The notes under the pieces were generated by a model. That model was not told where the DNA came from. It worked only from the letters and a program-made list of their open reading frames with translations, and searched no databases. DNA of 47,568 nucleotides from NCBI GenBank assembly GCA_012517605.1, contig JAAYUS010000245.1, positions 1 to 47,568 of the forward strand, in the 5' to 3' direction. Source of the stretch: Bacteroidales bacterium. Its GTDB lineage: Bacteria; Bacteroidota; Bacteroidia; Bacteroidales; VadinHA17. The translations under genes were made by a program, and so were the position numbers. This document shows, in pieces, positions 7,298 through 16,233 of the stretch. Within the stretch, counting starts at the first letter, position 1, and each line of letters opens with the position of its first letter.

Positions 7298-9466
7298 ATG
7301 AAACACCTTAAAGGGCTGGTAATTGGGATCATTCTTACAACACTTCAGATAAACGCCGGCGCTCAGACCGGCGGATGGACAGAGGTTGCTCCAGGCGTCT
7401 GGAGAATTGTAGCCGGTTCGCCTGACAAACCGGATCTCTTTTCTGTGGCAGGCATCAGGCCTAAGCTGGAGGCACTCAATAAACTTGGAGATGTACAATT
7501 CCCGCTTCAGCCTGAAAAGATCAGCATAAAGGTAGTAAACGGACAATCATATTTAAGATTTCCGCTTGAAAGGGAAGAAGAGATCTTTGGTTTCGGTCTG
7601 AACTTCAAAACTGTGTTCCGGAGAGGCAGTATAATGCAGCTGCATGTCGATCATTATGGCGGAAGGGATAATGGCAGAACCCATGCACCAGTGCCGTTTT
7701 ATGTTTCCGATATGGGTTATGGCGTGTTCATCAACAGTTCAAGATACCTTACGGTTTATGCCGGCACAGGTGTCAGGAAGGATAGTCCGGATGCCCCGCA
7801 GGAAAAGGACCGGAATACAGATAAGGATTGGCCGGCACAGCCCTATTCGGATGCCGTGGAGTGTTTAGTTCCTGCAGGGGGAGTTGAGATTTATATATTT
7901 GGGGGTCCTACTGCAATGGATGCCGTAAGAAGGTTTATTCTTTATTCCGGGGGAGGTCCGCTGCCGCCGCGGTGGGGACTGGGGTTCACTCAGCGTGTTC
8001 CCACTCTTTATACTTCGGACGAAGTAATAGATGAGGCTTCTGAGTTTAAGAGAAGAGGTTTCCCTCTTGATTTCATTGGTCTTGAACCCGGATGGCAGAG
8101 CAGGTCGTATCCATGTACTCTCGAGTGGGACACAACAAGATTTCCTGATCCCCCATCCTTTATTGCAACAATGAATGAAATGGGTATAAGGCTGAACCTA
8201 TGGACCAACCCTTACATATCATCACATTCATCGCTTTATTCTGACATTCTTCCCTTTACAGGATCTCATACCGTATGGGGAGGAGTAGTTCCGGACTTGA
8301 CCATCCCCGAAGCAGCACAATTATTTTCAGATCATTTATCAGAGAACCAGATCAAACTGGGGATAAGCGGATATAAAATTGATGAGTGTGACGGGTATGA
8401 TAACTGGCTATGGCCTGACGTCGCCATATTTCCCTCCGGTTATAGTGCTGAACAGCTCAGACAGACATATGGCTTGCTGCTTCAAAGGATCACAAGTGAA
8501 CTTTATCACGGGAACAATACCAGGACATGGGGTCTGGTCAGGGCATCCAACGGAGGGGGATCATCTTTTCCCTATGTTATATACAACGACTATTACAGCC
8601 ATGAAGATTTTATTACTGCTATTATAAACAGCGGATATTCCGGAGTATTATGGACTCCGGAAGTAAGAAGCTCAAAAACAGGGGAAGAGTGGCTGAGAAG
8701 GTTCCAGACAGTATGCTTCTCCCCTATGGCTATGATAAATGCCTGGGCGAGCGGAACAAAACCATGGTCATTCCCCGAAGTTGAAAAAGACATCAGAAGG
8801 TATGCCATCCTCAGAATGGAACTATTGCCATATCTCTATTCGGAATTTGCCAGATACCACTACGAAGGTACACCTCCGTTCAGGGGAATGAATCTTGAAC
8901 CAGGATTTGACTTCCTGACTAAAAGAAAACTCAGCGATTCGCAACGGCCGGCAGACCAATATTCCGAAGCGATACTTAAAGAGATTAAAGATCAGTATAT
9001 GACAGGGGATAATCTTCTTGTTGCACCCATGTTTACAGGCCAGAGTTCGAGAAAAGTTGTTCTTCCGCCTGGAAAGTGGTACGATTTTTATACAGGTGAA
9101 TTCGCCGGCGAAGGAGAGGTAATAACTGTTAATCCTGGTCTTTCGTCAATACCTGTATATGTAAGGGATGGAGGCATAGTCCCCATGATGAAACCCTTAT
9201 TTCATGCTCCGGGAGCAGGTGTAAAATATGACCTCGAAATAAGACATTACGGCAACAGTGAAGGAAACTATCTGCTTTACGATGATGACGGTGAGACATT
9301 TGATTATGAAAAGGGTATCTATTCATGGCGTGAAATAAGGGTAACAAGAAATAAAAGAGGGAATCTGGAGGGACATATCTCAAAGGCTGAGAAAGGGAAA
9401 CCAGATAATATCGGCACTGTCACATGGAAGTATATGACAGTCAATAAAGTGAATTCTATTAAATAA
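7298..9466 (+). CDS. Glycoside hydrolase family 31 enzyme (alpha-glycosidase)
   Basis: The 722-residue exported protein has a signal peptide (residues 1-22, ending NAGAQ). The start is ATG 7298; the TTG at 7289 only extends the frame. The N-terminal beta domain is followed by the GH31 barrel: GLEPGWQSR, the predicted nucleophile Asp362 in YKIDECDG, and the region RASNGGGSSFPYVIYND, where Asp431 aligns with the WSGD acid/base. The usual GHDIGGF loop is replaced by GVLWTPEVR. The C-terminal beta domains include LPPGKWYDFYTGE and a DDDGETFDYEKG segment. GH31 covers alpha-glucosidases, alpha-xylosidases and others; the atypical loops make specificity uncertain. The next gene follows 6 bases downstream. 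Confidence 0.88.
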   Translation: MKHLKGLVIGIILTTLQINAGAQTGGWTEVAPGVWRIVAGSPDKPDLFSVAGIRPKLEALNKLGDVQFPLQPEKISIKVVNGQSYLRFPLEREEEIFGFGLNFKTVFRRGSIMQLHVDHYGGRDNGRTHAPVPFYVSDMGYGVFINSSRYLTVYAGTGVRKDSPDAPQEKDRNTDKDWPAQPYSDAVECLVPAGGVEIYIFGGPTAMDAVRRFILYSGGGPLPPRWGLGFTQRVPTLYTSDEVIDEASEFKRRGFPLDFIGLEPGWQSRSYPCTLEWDTTRFPDPPSFIATMNEMGIRLNLWTNPYISSHSSLYSDILPFTGSHTVWGGVVPDLTIPEAAQLFSDHLSENQIKLGISGYKIDECDGYDNWLWPDVAIFPSGYSAEQLRQTYGLLLQRITSELYHGNNTRTWGLVRASNGGGSSFPYVIYNDYYSHEDFITAIINSGYSGVLWTPEVRSSKTGEEWLRRFQTVCFSPMAMINAWASGTKPWSFPEVEKDIRRYAILRMELLPYLYSEFARYHYEGTPPFRGMNLEPGFDFLTKRKLSDSQRPADQYSEAILKEIKDQYMTGDNLLVAPMFTGQSSRKVVLPPGKWYDFYTGEFAGEGEVITVNPGLSSIPVYVRDGGIVPMMKPLFHAPGAGVKYDLEIRHYGNSEGNYLLYDDDGETFDYEKGIYSWREIRVTRNKRGNLEGHISKAEKGKPDNIGTVTWKYMTVNKVNSIK

Positions 9467-9472
9467 TCCGGA

Positions 9473-9994
9473 ATGAGAAAAACTATTTTGGTGGACATGG
9501 ATGGAGTGATGGCAGATGTTTATGCCAGGTTTTTTGAGATCCATGAACAGGAGACCGGCCAAAGGCTGTCGGTGGATGATATTGCAGGCAAGCTTGAAGC
9601 TGAAGCATTTGATAATCAACGACTTTGGGTAACAACACCGGGGTTTTTCAGGCATCTTCCAGTGATGAAGGGAAGCAGGGAGGCACTTTTAAAACTTATT
9701 GAACATTACAGGATACTTGTAGTCTCATTAGCAACGGAATTTCCGCATGCCCTTACCGACAAGCAGCTCTGGCTGGATGAGCATTTCCCTTTTATTGGCT
9801 GGCAGAACACGGTTTTTTGCGGGGACAAGAGTATTATTGATGCAGATATAATGATTGACGATCATTTTAAGAACCTCGATCATTTCAGGGGGGAAACTCT
9901 TATGTTTACACAGCCTCCGAATATGCTTGTCACAGATACGCGGCACAGGAGAGTCAATTCCTGGGAAGAAATAGAAAAGCTCCTTTTACCATAG
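9473..9994 (+). CDS. 5'(3')-deoxyribonucleotidase-like HAD phosphatase
   Basis: The 173-residue cytosolic protein carries the HAD motif I as DMDGVMAD (Asp8 nucleophile, Asp10 acid/base). Residues 12-90 form a small helical cap, and motif IV appears as IMIDDHFKNL. Length and motif match the NT5C family of 5'(3')-deoxyribonucleotidases, which dephosphorylate (deoxy)nucleoside monophosphates. It sits 6 bases after the GH31 gene but has no obvious sugar role, so the link may be only transcriptional. Its stop codon lies inside the loop of a strong inverted repeat. Confidence 0.85.
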   Translation: MRKTILVDMDGVMADVYARFFEIHEQETGQRLSVDDIAGKLEAEAFDNQRLWVTTPGFFRHLPVMKGSREALLKLIEHYRILVVSLATEFPHALTDKQLWLDEHFPFIGWQNTVFCGDKSIIDADIMIDDHFKNLDHFRGETLMFTQPPNMLVTDTRHRRVNSWEEIEKLLLP

Positions 9995-10009
9995 GAAAAA
10001 AGGAGCTTT
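9976..10009. terminator. Bidirectional terminator-like hairpin between convergent genes
   Basis: A perfect 12-bp stem, AAAGCTCCTTTT (9976-9987) with AAAAGGAGCTTT (9998-10009), surrounds a 10-base loop that contains the stop codon of the upstream gene. There is no good T tract on the plus strand; on the minus strand the stem runs into TTCTATTTCTT. It probably ends transcription of one or both converging genes. Confidence 0.55.
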
Positions 10010-10041
10010 CTGAAATAAAATGTGTCGGATGTATCTTACTG

Positions 10042-10908
10042 TCAGTTAAGTTGTATCTCGGCCAGGACGGGCAGGTGGTCCGAAGGATGAAACATATTAA
10101 AAGAGTCAGATAATACACCGTGACGAAGAACTGTAACTTTCTTATTGACAAAGATAAAATCGATTGTTCTTGATTTTGCCTTTACCGCAAAGCCTCCGCT
10201 TGTCCCTTCAGGTCCGTAAGGAGTCGTTACCGATTTGTCGCGGGCATCATCAAGCACCTTAAGGATTGACTGAATCGGGGAAGAATCTTTAACCAGGTTA
10301 AAATCACCTGTGAGTATTAATGGCAGGTTTTCATTATTAATTTCAGATATCCTGTTTATAATAAGTTTGGCGCCTTCCTCCCTGGCCTTGTTTCCCCTGT
10401 GATCGAGATGGGTGTCAAGGACAAAGAATTTCCTTCCGGTAATATTATCCTTTAGCTTAATCCAGGTGCATGTCCTGTTGCAGGCGGCATCCCAGCCCAT
10501 CCCCGGTTTATCGGGTGTCTCACTCAGCCAGAACATGCCATCATCAATTTTACTGAATCTCCTTTTGCTGTAAAAAATTGCCATATGCTCCCCGGCCCTT
10601 TTACCGTCATCACGTCCGACGCCCACATGATCGAAATCCGGGAACATAGCTGTCAGGTCATCCATCTGTTCAGGCAATGCTTCCTGAACATTGAAAATAT
10701 CGGCTTTATGGAATTTCAGAAGACCGGCTACTTTTTCCTTCCTCATGGGCCAGGCATTGTCGCCATCATCAGGAGTGTTCATCCTGATGTTGTAAGTTAT
10801 TATATTAAAAGGAGTTTGCTTTTTTGACTGTCCCGAAACTTTGAATCCTGCCAGGCAGAATGTCAATATAATAAATGACAGTATTGCAGTTTGTCTTATG
10901 TTTTTCAT
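10042..10908 (-). CDS. Exported endonuclease/exonuclease/phosphatase family protein
   Basis: The 288-residue protein has a signal peptide (MKNIRQTAIL..., ending VSGQ) and an EEP fold (DNase I/sphingomyelinase superfamily). Motifs visible are ITYNIRM, NVQEALPEQ with the metal-binding Glu, DTHLDHRG, LTGDFNLV, and the terminal FHPSDHLPVLAEI with the catalytic His. The start at ATG 10906-10908 is chosen because the longer frame to 10980 would read through the hairpin at 10928-10975 and delays the signal peptide. Such secreted EEP proteins are common near Bacteroidota sugar loci; candidate activities are phosphodiesterase or phosphatase. It lies downstream of susD in the same direction. Confidence 0.85.
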   Translation of the reverse strand: MKNIRQTAILSFIILTFCLAGFKVSGQSKKQTPFNIITYNIRMNTPDDGDNAWPMRKEKVAGLLKFHKADIFNVQEALPEQMDDLTAMFPDFDHVGVGRDDGKRAGEHMAIFYSKRRFSKIDDGMFWLSETPDKPGMGWDAACNRTCTWIKLKDNITGRKFFVLDTHLDHRGNKAREEGAKLIINRISEINNENLPLILTGDFNLVKDSSPIQSILKVLDDARDKSVTTPYGPEGTSGGFAVKAKSRTIDFIFVNKKVTVLRHGVLSDSFNMFHPSDHLPVLAEIQLN

Positions 10909-10920
10909 GATTTTATTTTT

Positions 10921-10975
10921 AAAAGATAACCGCAAAGTTGCAGGGCAATTTAAAGTCGTCCCGGACTTTGCGGTT
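10921..10975 (-). terminator. Hairpin between susD and the EEP gene
   Basis: Read on the minus strand, AACCGCAAAGT (10965-10975) pairs perfectly over 11 bp with ACTTTGCGGTT (10928-10938), followed by ATCTTTT. The 26-base loop contains a second, competing hairpin, AAAGTC-cgggac-GACTTT. It starts 27 bases after the susD stop. It probably reduces read-through from susC-susD into the EEP gene, or serves as a 3' mRNA stabiliser. Confidence 0.65.
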
Positions 10976-11001
10976 AACAATCTTATAACCCGATCATTTT
11001 G

Positions 11002-12768
11002 CTACCATCCAGGATTCTGACCAAGATTTGGATTTGTAATAAGGTCAGTCTGGGGAATGGGGTAATAATACATTTTGTCTTCCCATTTCCTTTTAATATT
11101 ATTCATCCAGGTAAGTTCGCCGTACGTATCGTTCTTCAGGAGTTGCGGATTGGATTTTCCGCCCACTGTCGGAGATACGTCAACATACGTAACTCCCGAA
11201 ACGGCCGGAGAAGGTTTTGTTCCCTGGTAAAATGCAACATCCAGGATACCGTCTTCATTCAGGTCAAGAGGCGTTACGAGTTCAGGAACATAAAATCCGT
11301 TCCATTCCAGATTCATAAGTTCTCCTCTTTTCCATCTCAGAATATCAGGGAAGCGGAATCCTTCCAGGCACAGCTCAATGCCTCTTTCCCTTCTAACTTC
11401 CAATATTACAGGGTCGGTAATATCAGGGAAGTAAACCGATTGCAGATATGGATCAATCTCGGTTGGTTTTGTTGTCAGCCCATTGGTAATGCCACCCCTG
11501 GCACGCAACTGACCAACCGTGGCAGCCCAGTCGGCATCGGTAAGAGTGCCGAGCTCTGCCCTGGCTTCTGCATAGTTCAAAAGAACCTCAGCATAACGGA
11601 ATAGTGCAATCGAATTTATATTCAGGTCCCTTGTGTCATAATACATATCATCAAGAGTCCATTTTATGGGTTGATAACCTGTAAAAGTATAACTGAAAAC
11701 AGGAGGACCAGGGATCTCTACGCCTCCGCTGATCCTTTTGTAATCTCCAAGCCTGATTGTCTGTTTCAGACGAAGGTCTCGGTCTTTTACCTCATCCATG
11801 AAAGTCATGGTTTCGTAACCCGGGGTATTGGTAAACGGAGTCCCGTCGAGTTTAAGGTAGGTGTTAATGAACGTTCTGATAAAGCTTGCCTTATCCCCAT
11901 AGGTGCCACTTGTCCAGTACCAGTTGGCATCGTGGAGTTCATTCAGGGCAAGATCCATTACAGATGCAAGCAGCACTTCATTTCCCAGGGGAGAAGGATT
12001 GATGAATACCTGTCTGTATGATTTCCCCAGGCCACCGGAGGTATTCAGTGAATATCCGCCCTCATCCATTACCTTTTTTGCCGCAATGGCAGCTTCATTA
12101 AGCCAGGTATTTGCAGAAGATGTAAGACCAAGTTCTGTATGATATTTCCTGAATGTACCTTCAAAGAGGCATAATCTTGATTTAAAGGCATATGCCACCC
12201 ATTTGGTGATGAGACTCCTTGTATTGTCGTTGGTAGCACTAATGTTTTCGCAGGCATAGTTAATGTCAGCCAAAACGGAATCCATTACAAGGGTTCTGTT
12301 ATCACGACCTCCATATAATTCAGGATCTGAAACATCAAGGGGCTTGCTTATCCATGGAACATTACCGAATCTGATTACTTTGTTATAGTAGAAGTAAGCC
12401 CTGAAGAACCGGGCAATGCCCATATAGTTTTTCCGCACGCTTAATGGTACTTTAGGATCATTATTATTTACAATGAAATAATTGATGTTCCTGAGATCTC
12501 CCCAGTCCCATCCCGAACTAAGAGTAGGTGCAAATGCATTCTCCTGTACGAACGTTGGCACTATTTTTACTGCCAGGTAATCTGACATTGCATCCTGCCG
12601 TGTGTTCCCCTGCGGAAGAATGCCGTAGAAAGAATATGCATACAGCTTTAATCCGCTCTCACTGCCGAATACAGCTGATTTTGAAGTGGTGGATACAGGT
12701 GTCTGCTCAAGCTCACAACCTGCAAGCAGAAGACCTAAAAAGATAAACCACAAATATTGTTTTTTCAT
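11002..12768 (-). CDS. SusD/RagB-family outer-membrane glycan-binding lipoprotein
   Basis: The 588-residue surface lipoprotein has a lipobox, LLLAGC (Cys18), followed by acidic ELEQ. The SusD fold is visible from FFRAYFYYNKVIRFGNVPWI (a TPR-like helix typical of SusD N-termini) and the C-terminal block RERGIELCLEGFRFPDILRWKRGE, which is diagnostic of the family. It binds oligosaccharide and acts as the lid of the TonB-dependent SusC channel. It begins 21 bases after the susC stop. The ligand cannot be read from the sequence. Confidence 0.95.
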   Translation of the reverse strand: MKKQYLWFIFLGLLLAGCELEQTPVSTTSKSAVFGSESGLKLYAYSFYGILPQGNTRQDAMSDYLAVKIVPTFVQENAFAPTLSSGWDWGDLRNINYFIVNNNDPKVPLSVRKNYMGIARFFRAYFYYNKVIRFGNVPWISKPLDVSDPELYGGRDNRTLVMDSVLADINYACENISATNDNTRSLITKWVAYAFKSRLCLFEGTFRKYHTELGLTSSANTWLNEAAIAAKKVMDEGGYSLNTSGGLGKSYRQVFINPSPLGNEVLLASVMDLALNELHDANWYWTSGTYGDKASFIRTFINTYLKLDGTPFTNTPGYETMTFMDEVKDRDLRLKQTIRLGDYKRISGGVEIPGPPVFSYTFTGYQPIKWTLDDMYYDTRDLNINSIALFRYAEVLLNYAEARAELGTLTDADWAATVGQLRARGGITNGLTTKPTEIDPYLQSVYFPDITDPVILEVRRERGIELCLEGFRFPDILRWKRGELMNLEWNGFYVPELVTPLDLNEDGILDVAFYQGTKPSPAVSGVTYVDVSPTVGGKSNPQLLKNDTYGELTWMNNIKRKWEDKMYYYPIPQTDLITNPNLGQNPGW

Positions 12769-12789
12769 ATCTGTAATACTTTAAAATGG

Positions 12790-15700
12790 TTAAAATGTAA
12801 CGCTTAATCCGAATGAAACACTTTTAAGCATAGGATAGTTATATCCGTCTCCTGCGTTACTGGAAGTGAACATCTGATCAGATGGCCCGGTGTTCTCTAC
12901 ATCAATATGGCCTCTTCCGACAATTTTGTAAAGCGGGGAATATGTCCAGAGATCCTCTCCGGAAACATAAACCTGCACTGCACTTGCATGAATTTTTGAT
13001 GCAACCTGCTGTGGAAGATTGTATCCCAGCTGGATATTCCTGAGTTTTATATAAGCCACATTCTGCAGGTATTTTGTCTGGGCAACTCCAAGTTCCCTTG
13101 TTGTGGCATTCGATGCTGCGCGCGACATTGTTCGCGGGAAGTATGCATCAGTATTATCAGGCGTCCACATATTTCCAAGATGGAAAACAGGAATATTATT
13201 GTAAGGCCTGTTGTATTGTCCCCAGAAAATCTCAGATTCGGTACTTGGATACCACTGCTGTTTTCCTACACCCATCAGGAAGGCCGAAAAGAAGAAATTA
13301 TTCCAGTCGGCGCCAAGATTTAATCCGAAAGTATATCTCGGAGATCTGTTCCCTATTATCTTCCTGTCGCCTGGATCAGAAACCCTGTTGGTCCCGATGT
13401 TAACGAAGCCATCCCCGTTAGCATCAAGGAGTTTGATATCACCGGGGAACCAAAGGTTGGTTGGTGATGCTCTCATCTGGGGACTCTGTTTTGCGTGTGA
13501 ATCGACATCGGCCTGGTCAATGAAGAAACCTTCAGTAGTATAGCCCCAGATTTCACCTATCACCTGACCTTCATAGTAGTCGGAAAGAAGCTTGTCGGGG
13601 TTGTTATACCTTGTTATTGTGGATTTATTGTCTGCAAGGGTGAATCTGACATCATAATTAAGAGGTTTTGAGCCAACATTGAACTTATCTCTCCATGAAA
13701 TGGAGATCTCCCATCCTTTAGTCTTAAGGTCAGCATAGTTTCCTTTCGGAGGTGTTGCTCCAAATACAGCCGGCAGGGTGAGACCAATGGTAAACATGTC
13801 AGTTGTGTTTCTGATATAATAGTCGCCAACAAAATTCAGCCTGTCTGACAGCATTGAAAAGTCAAGACCAAAATCAGTAGTCGTTGAAGTCTCCCATGTC
13901 AGACCATCAGGAAGAACACTGGGCCTGCTTGTGTACTGGGGTCTTATTCCCCCCAGTATATATGAAGACTGGGATATTCCGAACTGCTCCTGATAAATAT
14001 AGGAACTAATATTACCATTCCCCAGAGAACCATATGATCCCCTTAGCTTCAGGTTTGATATCAGTTTTGGGGATACATTCCAGAAGGCTTCCTTAGAAAT
14101 ACGCCATCCTCCTGATATTGAAGGGAAAAGCGCGAACCTCTGGTTGGAAGGGAATTTTGAAGAACCGTCATAACGGGCATTTACTTCGAGAAGATACCTG
14201 TCTTTATATGAATAGTTCAATCTCGAAAATCCTCCAAGAATAAGCCATTTTTCCCAGCCACCTCCAATAGTGATTGACTGGCCAAGGGCAAGGTTTAGGT
14301 CAGTTGCATCTTCATAAATAATACCATTTCTCTGCGCTGACAACCGCTGATAAGTCGACTGTTCGTAATTATACCCAACCATGAATTTAAGATAATGATT
14401 CTCATTAAATGTATTTTCATATTCAGCATAAATGTTGGTAGCGAGATATTGAGTTTCGGCCCTTTCCTCAGTAATGTCATTTGTGGTTGTACCTACATAT
14501 GCAATCACACCTGGTTTATTACTGTATGGCACCTGGACACGTTTTCTTTTAAAATTGTTATTGGTATTCAGGAAGGTAAAATCACCCTTGACCCTTATTT
14601 TATCATCAAGGAAACTGGCAGTCAGCCCGGTAGTGTTTTTGAAAATGCCTTTCTTGGTATCAATGCCGTTCTTGCCATACCATAAATCACCGACATTGTA
14701 AACAGAAACCATTGTGAGTGTACCGTCGGGATTGAACATAGTTCCATTTGGATGGCCCTCATCAGCAATGTTACGCCAGATACCACTGCCCTCGCCAACG
14801 TTCATGGGATTGTGGTACTGCATCTGGGAATAATCAGTATTATTATCAATTGTCAGCCAGGGAAATACCTGAATTGAACCTTTGGCACGGAAGTTCTTCA
14901 TGTTATAATCATCGGTATTATAGCGGAACAGCCCGTCCTGCCTAAGGTAACGACCTGATATCAGATAATTGGTCTTGTCTCCGCTACCTGAGATTGAAAT
15001 ATTATTGTCATAAGCCATCAGAGAATTGTTGTACAACTCATGATAAAAGTCAGTACTGCCATAATATACATATTCTCCGGTAACAGGATCTATATCTACA
15101 GTATTGTATGGTTCACCTGACTCAACCCTCCTTTTAAACTCATCCAGATAAGCCTGTGAGACTTTAAGTGTTTTGTTAATATTCTGAGGGAATGAACCGT
15201 CACCGTTGACAAAAGCTTCAGTGAACATTCTGACCCAGGTGTAACCGTCTGTTACAAAGTTCGGAACAGCGACAGGCCTCTTGTTCGCGGTATTAGAAGT
15301 AAAGGTGATGCTGGTCTTTCCTTTTGTGGGATTTTTGGTTGTGATAAGGACAACACCAAATGCACCCCTTGCACCATAAATCGATGCTGCAGCAGCATCC
15401 TTAAGCATCGAAACACTTTCTATATCATTCGGGTTCAACAGGCTGGGATCGCCTTCCACTCCGTCAATAAGTACCAGAGCACTCCCACCCTGGCCGATTG
15501 AAGTTGTACCCCTGATATTAAAACTGGGAGCCTGAATTGGTTTACCGTCAAGGAGCCTTATATTCAGGTTTGGCAGCACACCCTGCAACCCCTGTGAAAC
15601 GTTTGGAACCGGCCTGTTTTCGAGAGTTTCGTTTGTAACCTGGTCGACTGCAGCAGTAAGATTCAGCTTTTTCTGTGTACCGTATCCTACCACAACAACC

Positions 15701-16002
15701 TCTTCAAGACCTTTGACATTTTCCATGAGGGTCACATTAATCACTGTCTGATTAAGTACCTGAACCTCTTTGGGGTTGTACCCTACAAAGGAAAATACAA
15801 GCATCGCCTCTGGTCCGGAAACCGTAATTGAATATTTGCCTTCAGGATCAGTGAGGCTGCCAATGGTGGAGCCTTTCACCTGCACTGTTGCTCCCGGCAA
15901 CGGATTCCCGCCTGCATCAGTAACTGTACCAGTAACAGTTACCCGCTGCGCAAAAACCGACGTTGATGCCAGAAACAACAAAATCATCAGAACGTTTTTC
16001 AT
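12790..16002 (-). CDS. SusC/RagA-family TonB-dependent outer-membrane transporter
   Basis: The 1070-residue protein has a signal peptide (residues 1-19, ending VFAQ), an N-terminal carboxypeptidase-regulatory-like domain (about 21-95, with GTVTDAGGNPLPGATV), the SusC signature VVVGYGTQKK (103-112), a plug domain (about 113-235, with LIDGVEGDPSLLNPNDIESVSMLKDAAAA split across it), and a beta barrel ending in SFGLSVTF with the usual C-terminal Phe. It imports glycan fragments into the periplasm using TonB energy, with SusD as the lid. No N-terminal signalling (STN) domain is seen, so an anti-sigma link is not expected. The upstream region holds a promoter candidate, triple 11-bp repeats and a UTR hairpin. 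Confidence 0.96.
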   Translation of the reverse strand: MKNVLMILLFLASTSVFAQRVTVTGTVTDAGGNPLPGATVQVKGSTIGSLTDPEGKYSITVSGPEAMLVFSFVGYNPKEVQVLNQTVINVTLMENVKGLEEVVVVGYGTQKKLNLTAAVDQVTNETLENRPVPNVSQGLQGVLPNLNIRLLDGKPIQAPSFNIRGTTSIGQGGSALVLIDGVEGDPSLLNPNDIESVSMLKDAAAASIYGARGAFGVVLITTKNPTKGKTSITFTSNTANKRPVAVPNFVTDGYTWVRMFTEAFVNGDGSFPQNINKTLKVSQAYLDEFKRRVESGEPYNTVDIDPVTGEYVYYGSTDFYHELYNNSLMAYDNNISISGSGDKTNYLISGRYLRQDGLFRYNTDDYNMKNFRAKGSIQVFPWLTIDNNTDYSQMQYHNPMNVGEGSGIWRNIADEGHPNGTMFNPDGTLTMVSVYNVGDLWYGKNGIDTKKGIFKNTTGLTASFLDDKIRVKGDFTFLNTNNNFKRKRVQVPYSNKPGVIAYVGTTTNDITEERAETQYLATNIYAEYENTFNENHYLKFMVGYNYEQSTYQRLSAQRNGIIYEDATDLNLALGQSITIGGGWEKWLILGGFSRLNYSYKDRYLLEVNARYDGSSKFPSNQRFALFPSISGGWRISKEAFWNVSPKLISNLKLRGSYGSLGNGNISSYIYQEQFGISQSSYILGGIRPQYTSRPSVLPDGLTWETSTTTDFGLDFSMLSDRLNFVGDYYIRNTTDMFTIGLTLPAVFGATPPKGNYADLKTKGWEISISWRDKFNVGSKPLNYDVRFTLADNKSTITRYNNPDKLLSDYYEGQVIGEIWGYTTEGFFIDQADVDSHAKQSPQMRASPTNLWFPGDIKLLDANGDGFVNIGTNRVSDPGDRKIIGNRSPRYTFGLNLGADWNNFFFSAFLMGVGKQQWYPSTESEIFWGQYNRPYNNIPVFHLGNMWTPDNTDAYFPRTMSRAASNATTRELGVAQTKYLQNVAYIKLRNIQLGYNLPQQVASKIHASAVQVYVSGEDLWTYSPLYKIVGRGHIDVENTGPSDQMFTSSNAGDGYNYPMLKSVSFGLSVTF

Positions 16003-16032
16003 AGAGTTTTTGGTTTGGTTAGTAAAAAATTA

Positions 16033-16058
16033 TCATTTCCACTTTTAATCTGGAAATG
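16033..16058 (-). promoter_or_regulatory. Stem-loop in predicted susC 5' UTR
   Basis: CATTTCCA (16034-16041) and TGGAAATG (16051-16058) form a perfect 8-bp inverted repeat with a 9-base loop, 32 bases upstream of the susC start. The predicted transcript would begin near its outer edge, so the hairpin would sit at or close to the 5' end. It could protect the mRNA, or it could be a dyad operator. Confidence 0.5.
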
Positions 16059-16091
16059 CTAAGATAATATATGCTACAAAATTGTTACAAA
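16059..16091 (-). promoter_or_regulatory. Candidate susC promoter
   Basis: On the minus strand, TATCTTAG (16059-16066) matches TAnnTTTG at all but one position, and TTTG (16088-16091) lies 21 bases upstream as the -33 element. The inferred start would be about 50 bases before the susC ATG. The -33 element lies inside the triple 11-bp repeat, so other units could serve as -33 instead. Confidence 0.45.
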
Positions 16092-16107
16092 GTTGTTACA
16101 AAATTGT
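16075..16107. promoter_or_regulatory. Three tandem 11-bp repeats (TACAAAATTGT), probable operator
   Basis: Three head-to-tail units occupy 16075-16085, 16086-16096 and 16097-16107. The first and third are identical (TACAAAATTGT) and the middle one has a single change (TACAAAGTTGT). The 11-bp period is close to one helical turn, so bound proteins would lie on one face. The array covers the putative -33 region of susC. A looser copy, TACAATTTATT, starts at 16120. Confidence 0.6.
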
Positions 16108-16233
16108 TCATATAAAAAGTACAATTTATTATTAATCCGATTCTCAGAAAAACTTCACAAAGATGTGACCGATGTTAAGAAAAGACTATAAAAGAATTAA
16201 AAAAAGGCTACAAACTGATCAGGGATTCATTGA

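Noticed and set aside
7298-9466. Loss of the catalytic acid in the GH31 enzyme
   Set aside because: The GHDIGGF loop is altered, but Asp431 in YND aligns with the acid/base position of other GH31 enzymes, so the enzyme is probably active.
10909-10980. 24-codon N-terminal extension of the EEP protein
   Set aside because: It runs across an 11-bp inverted repeat and precedes a perfectly placed signal peptide start at 10908.
10999-11604. A 201-codon plus-strand ORF opposite susD
   Set aside because: It lies entirely antisense to the well-supported SusD reading frame and shows no signal peptide or motif; treated as a shadow frame.
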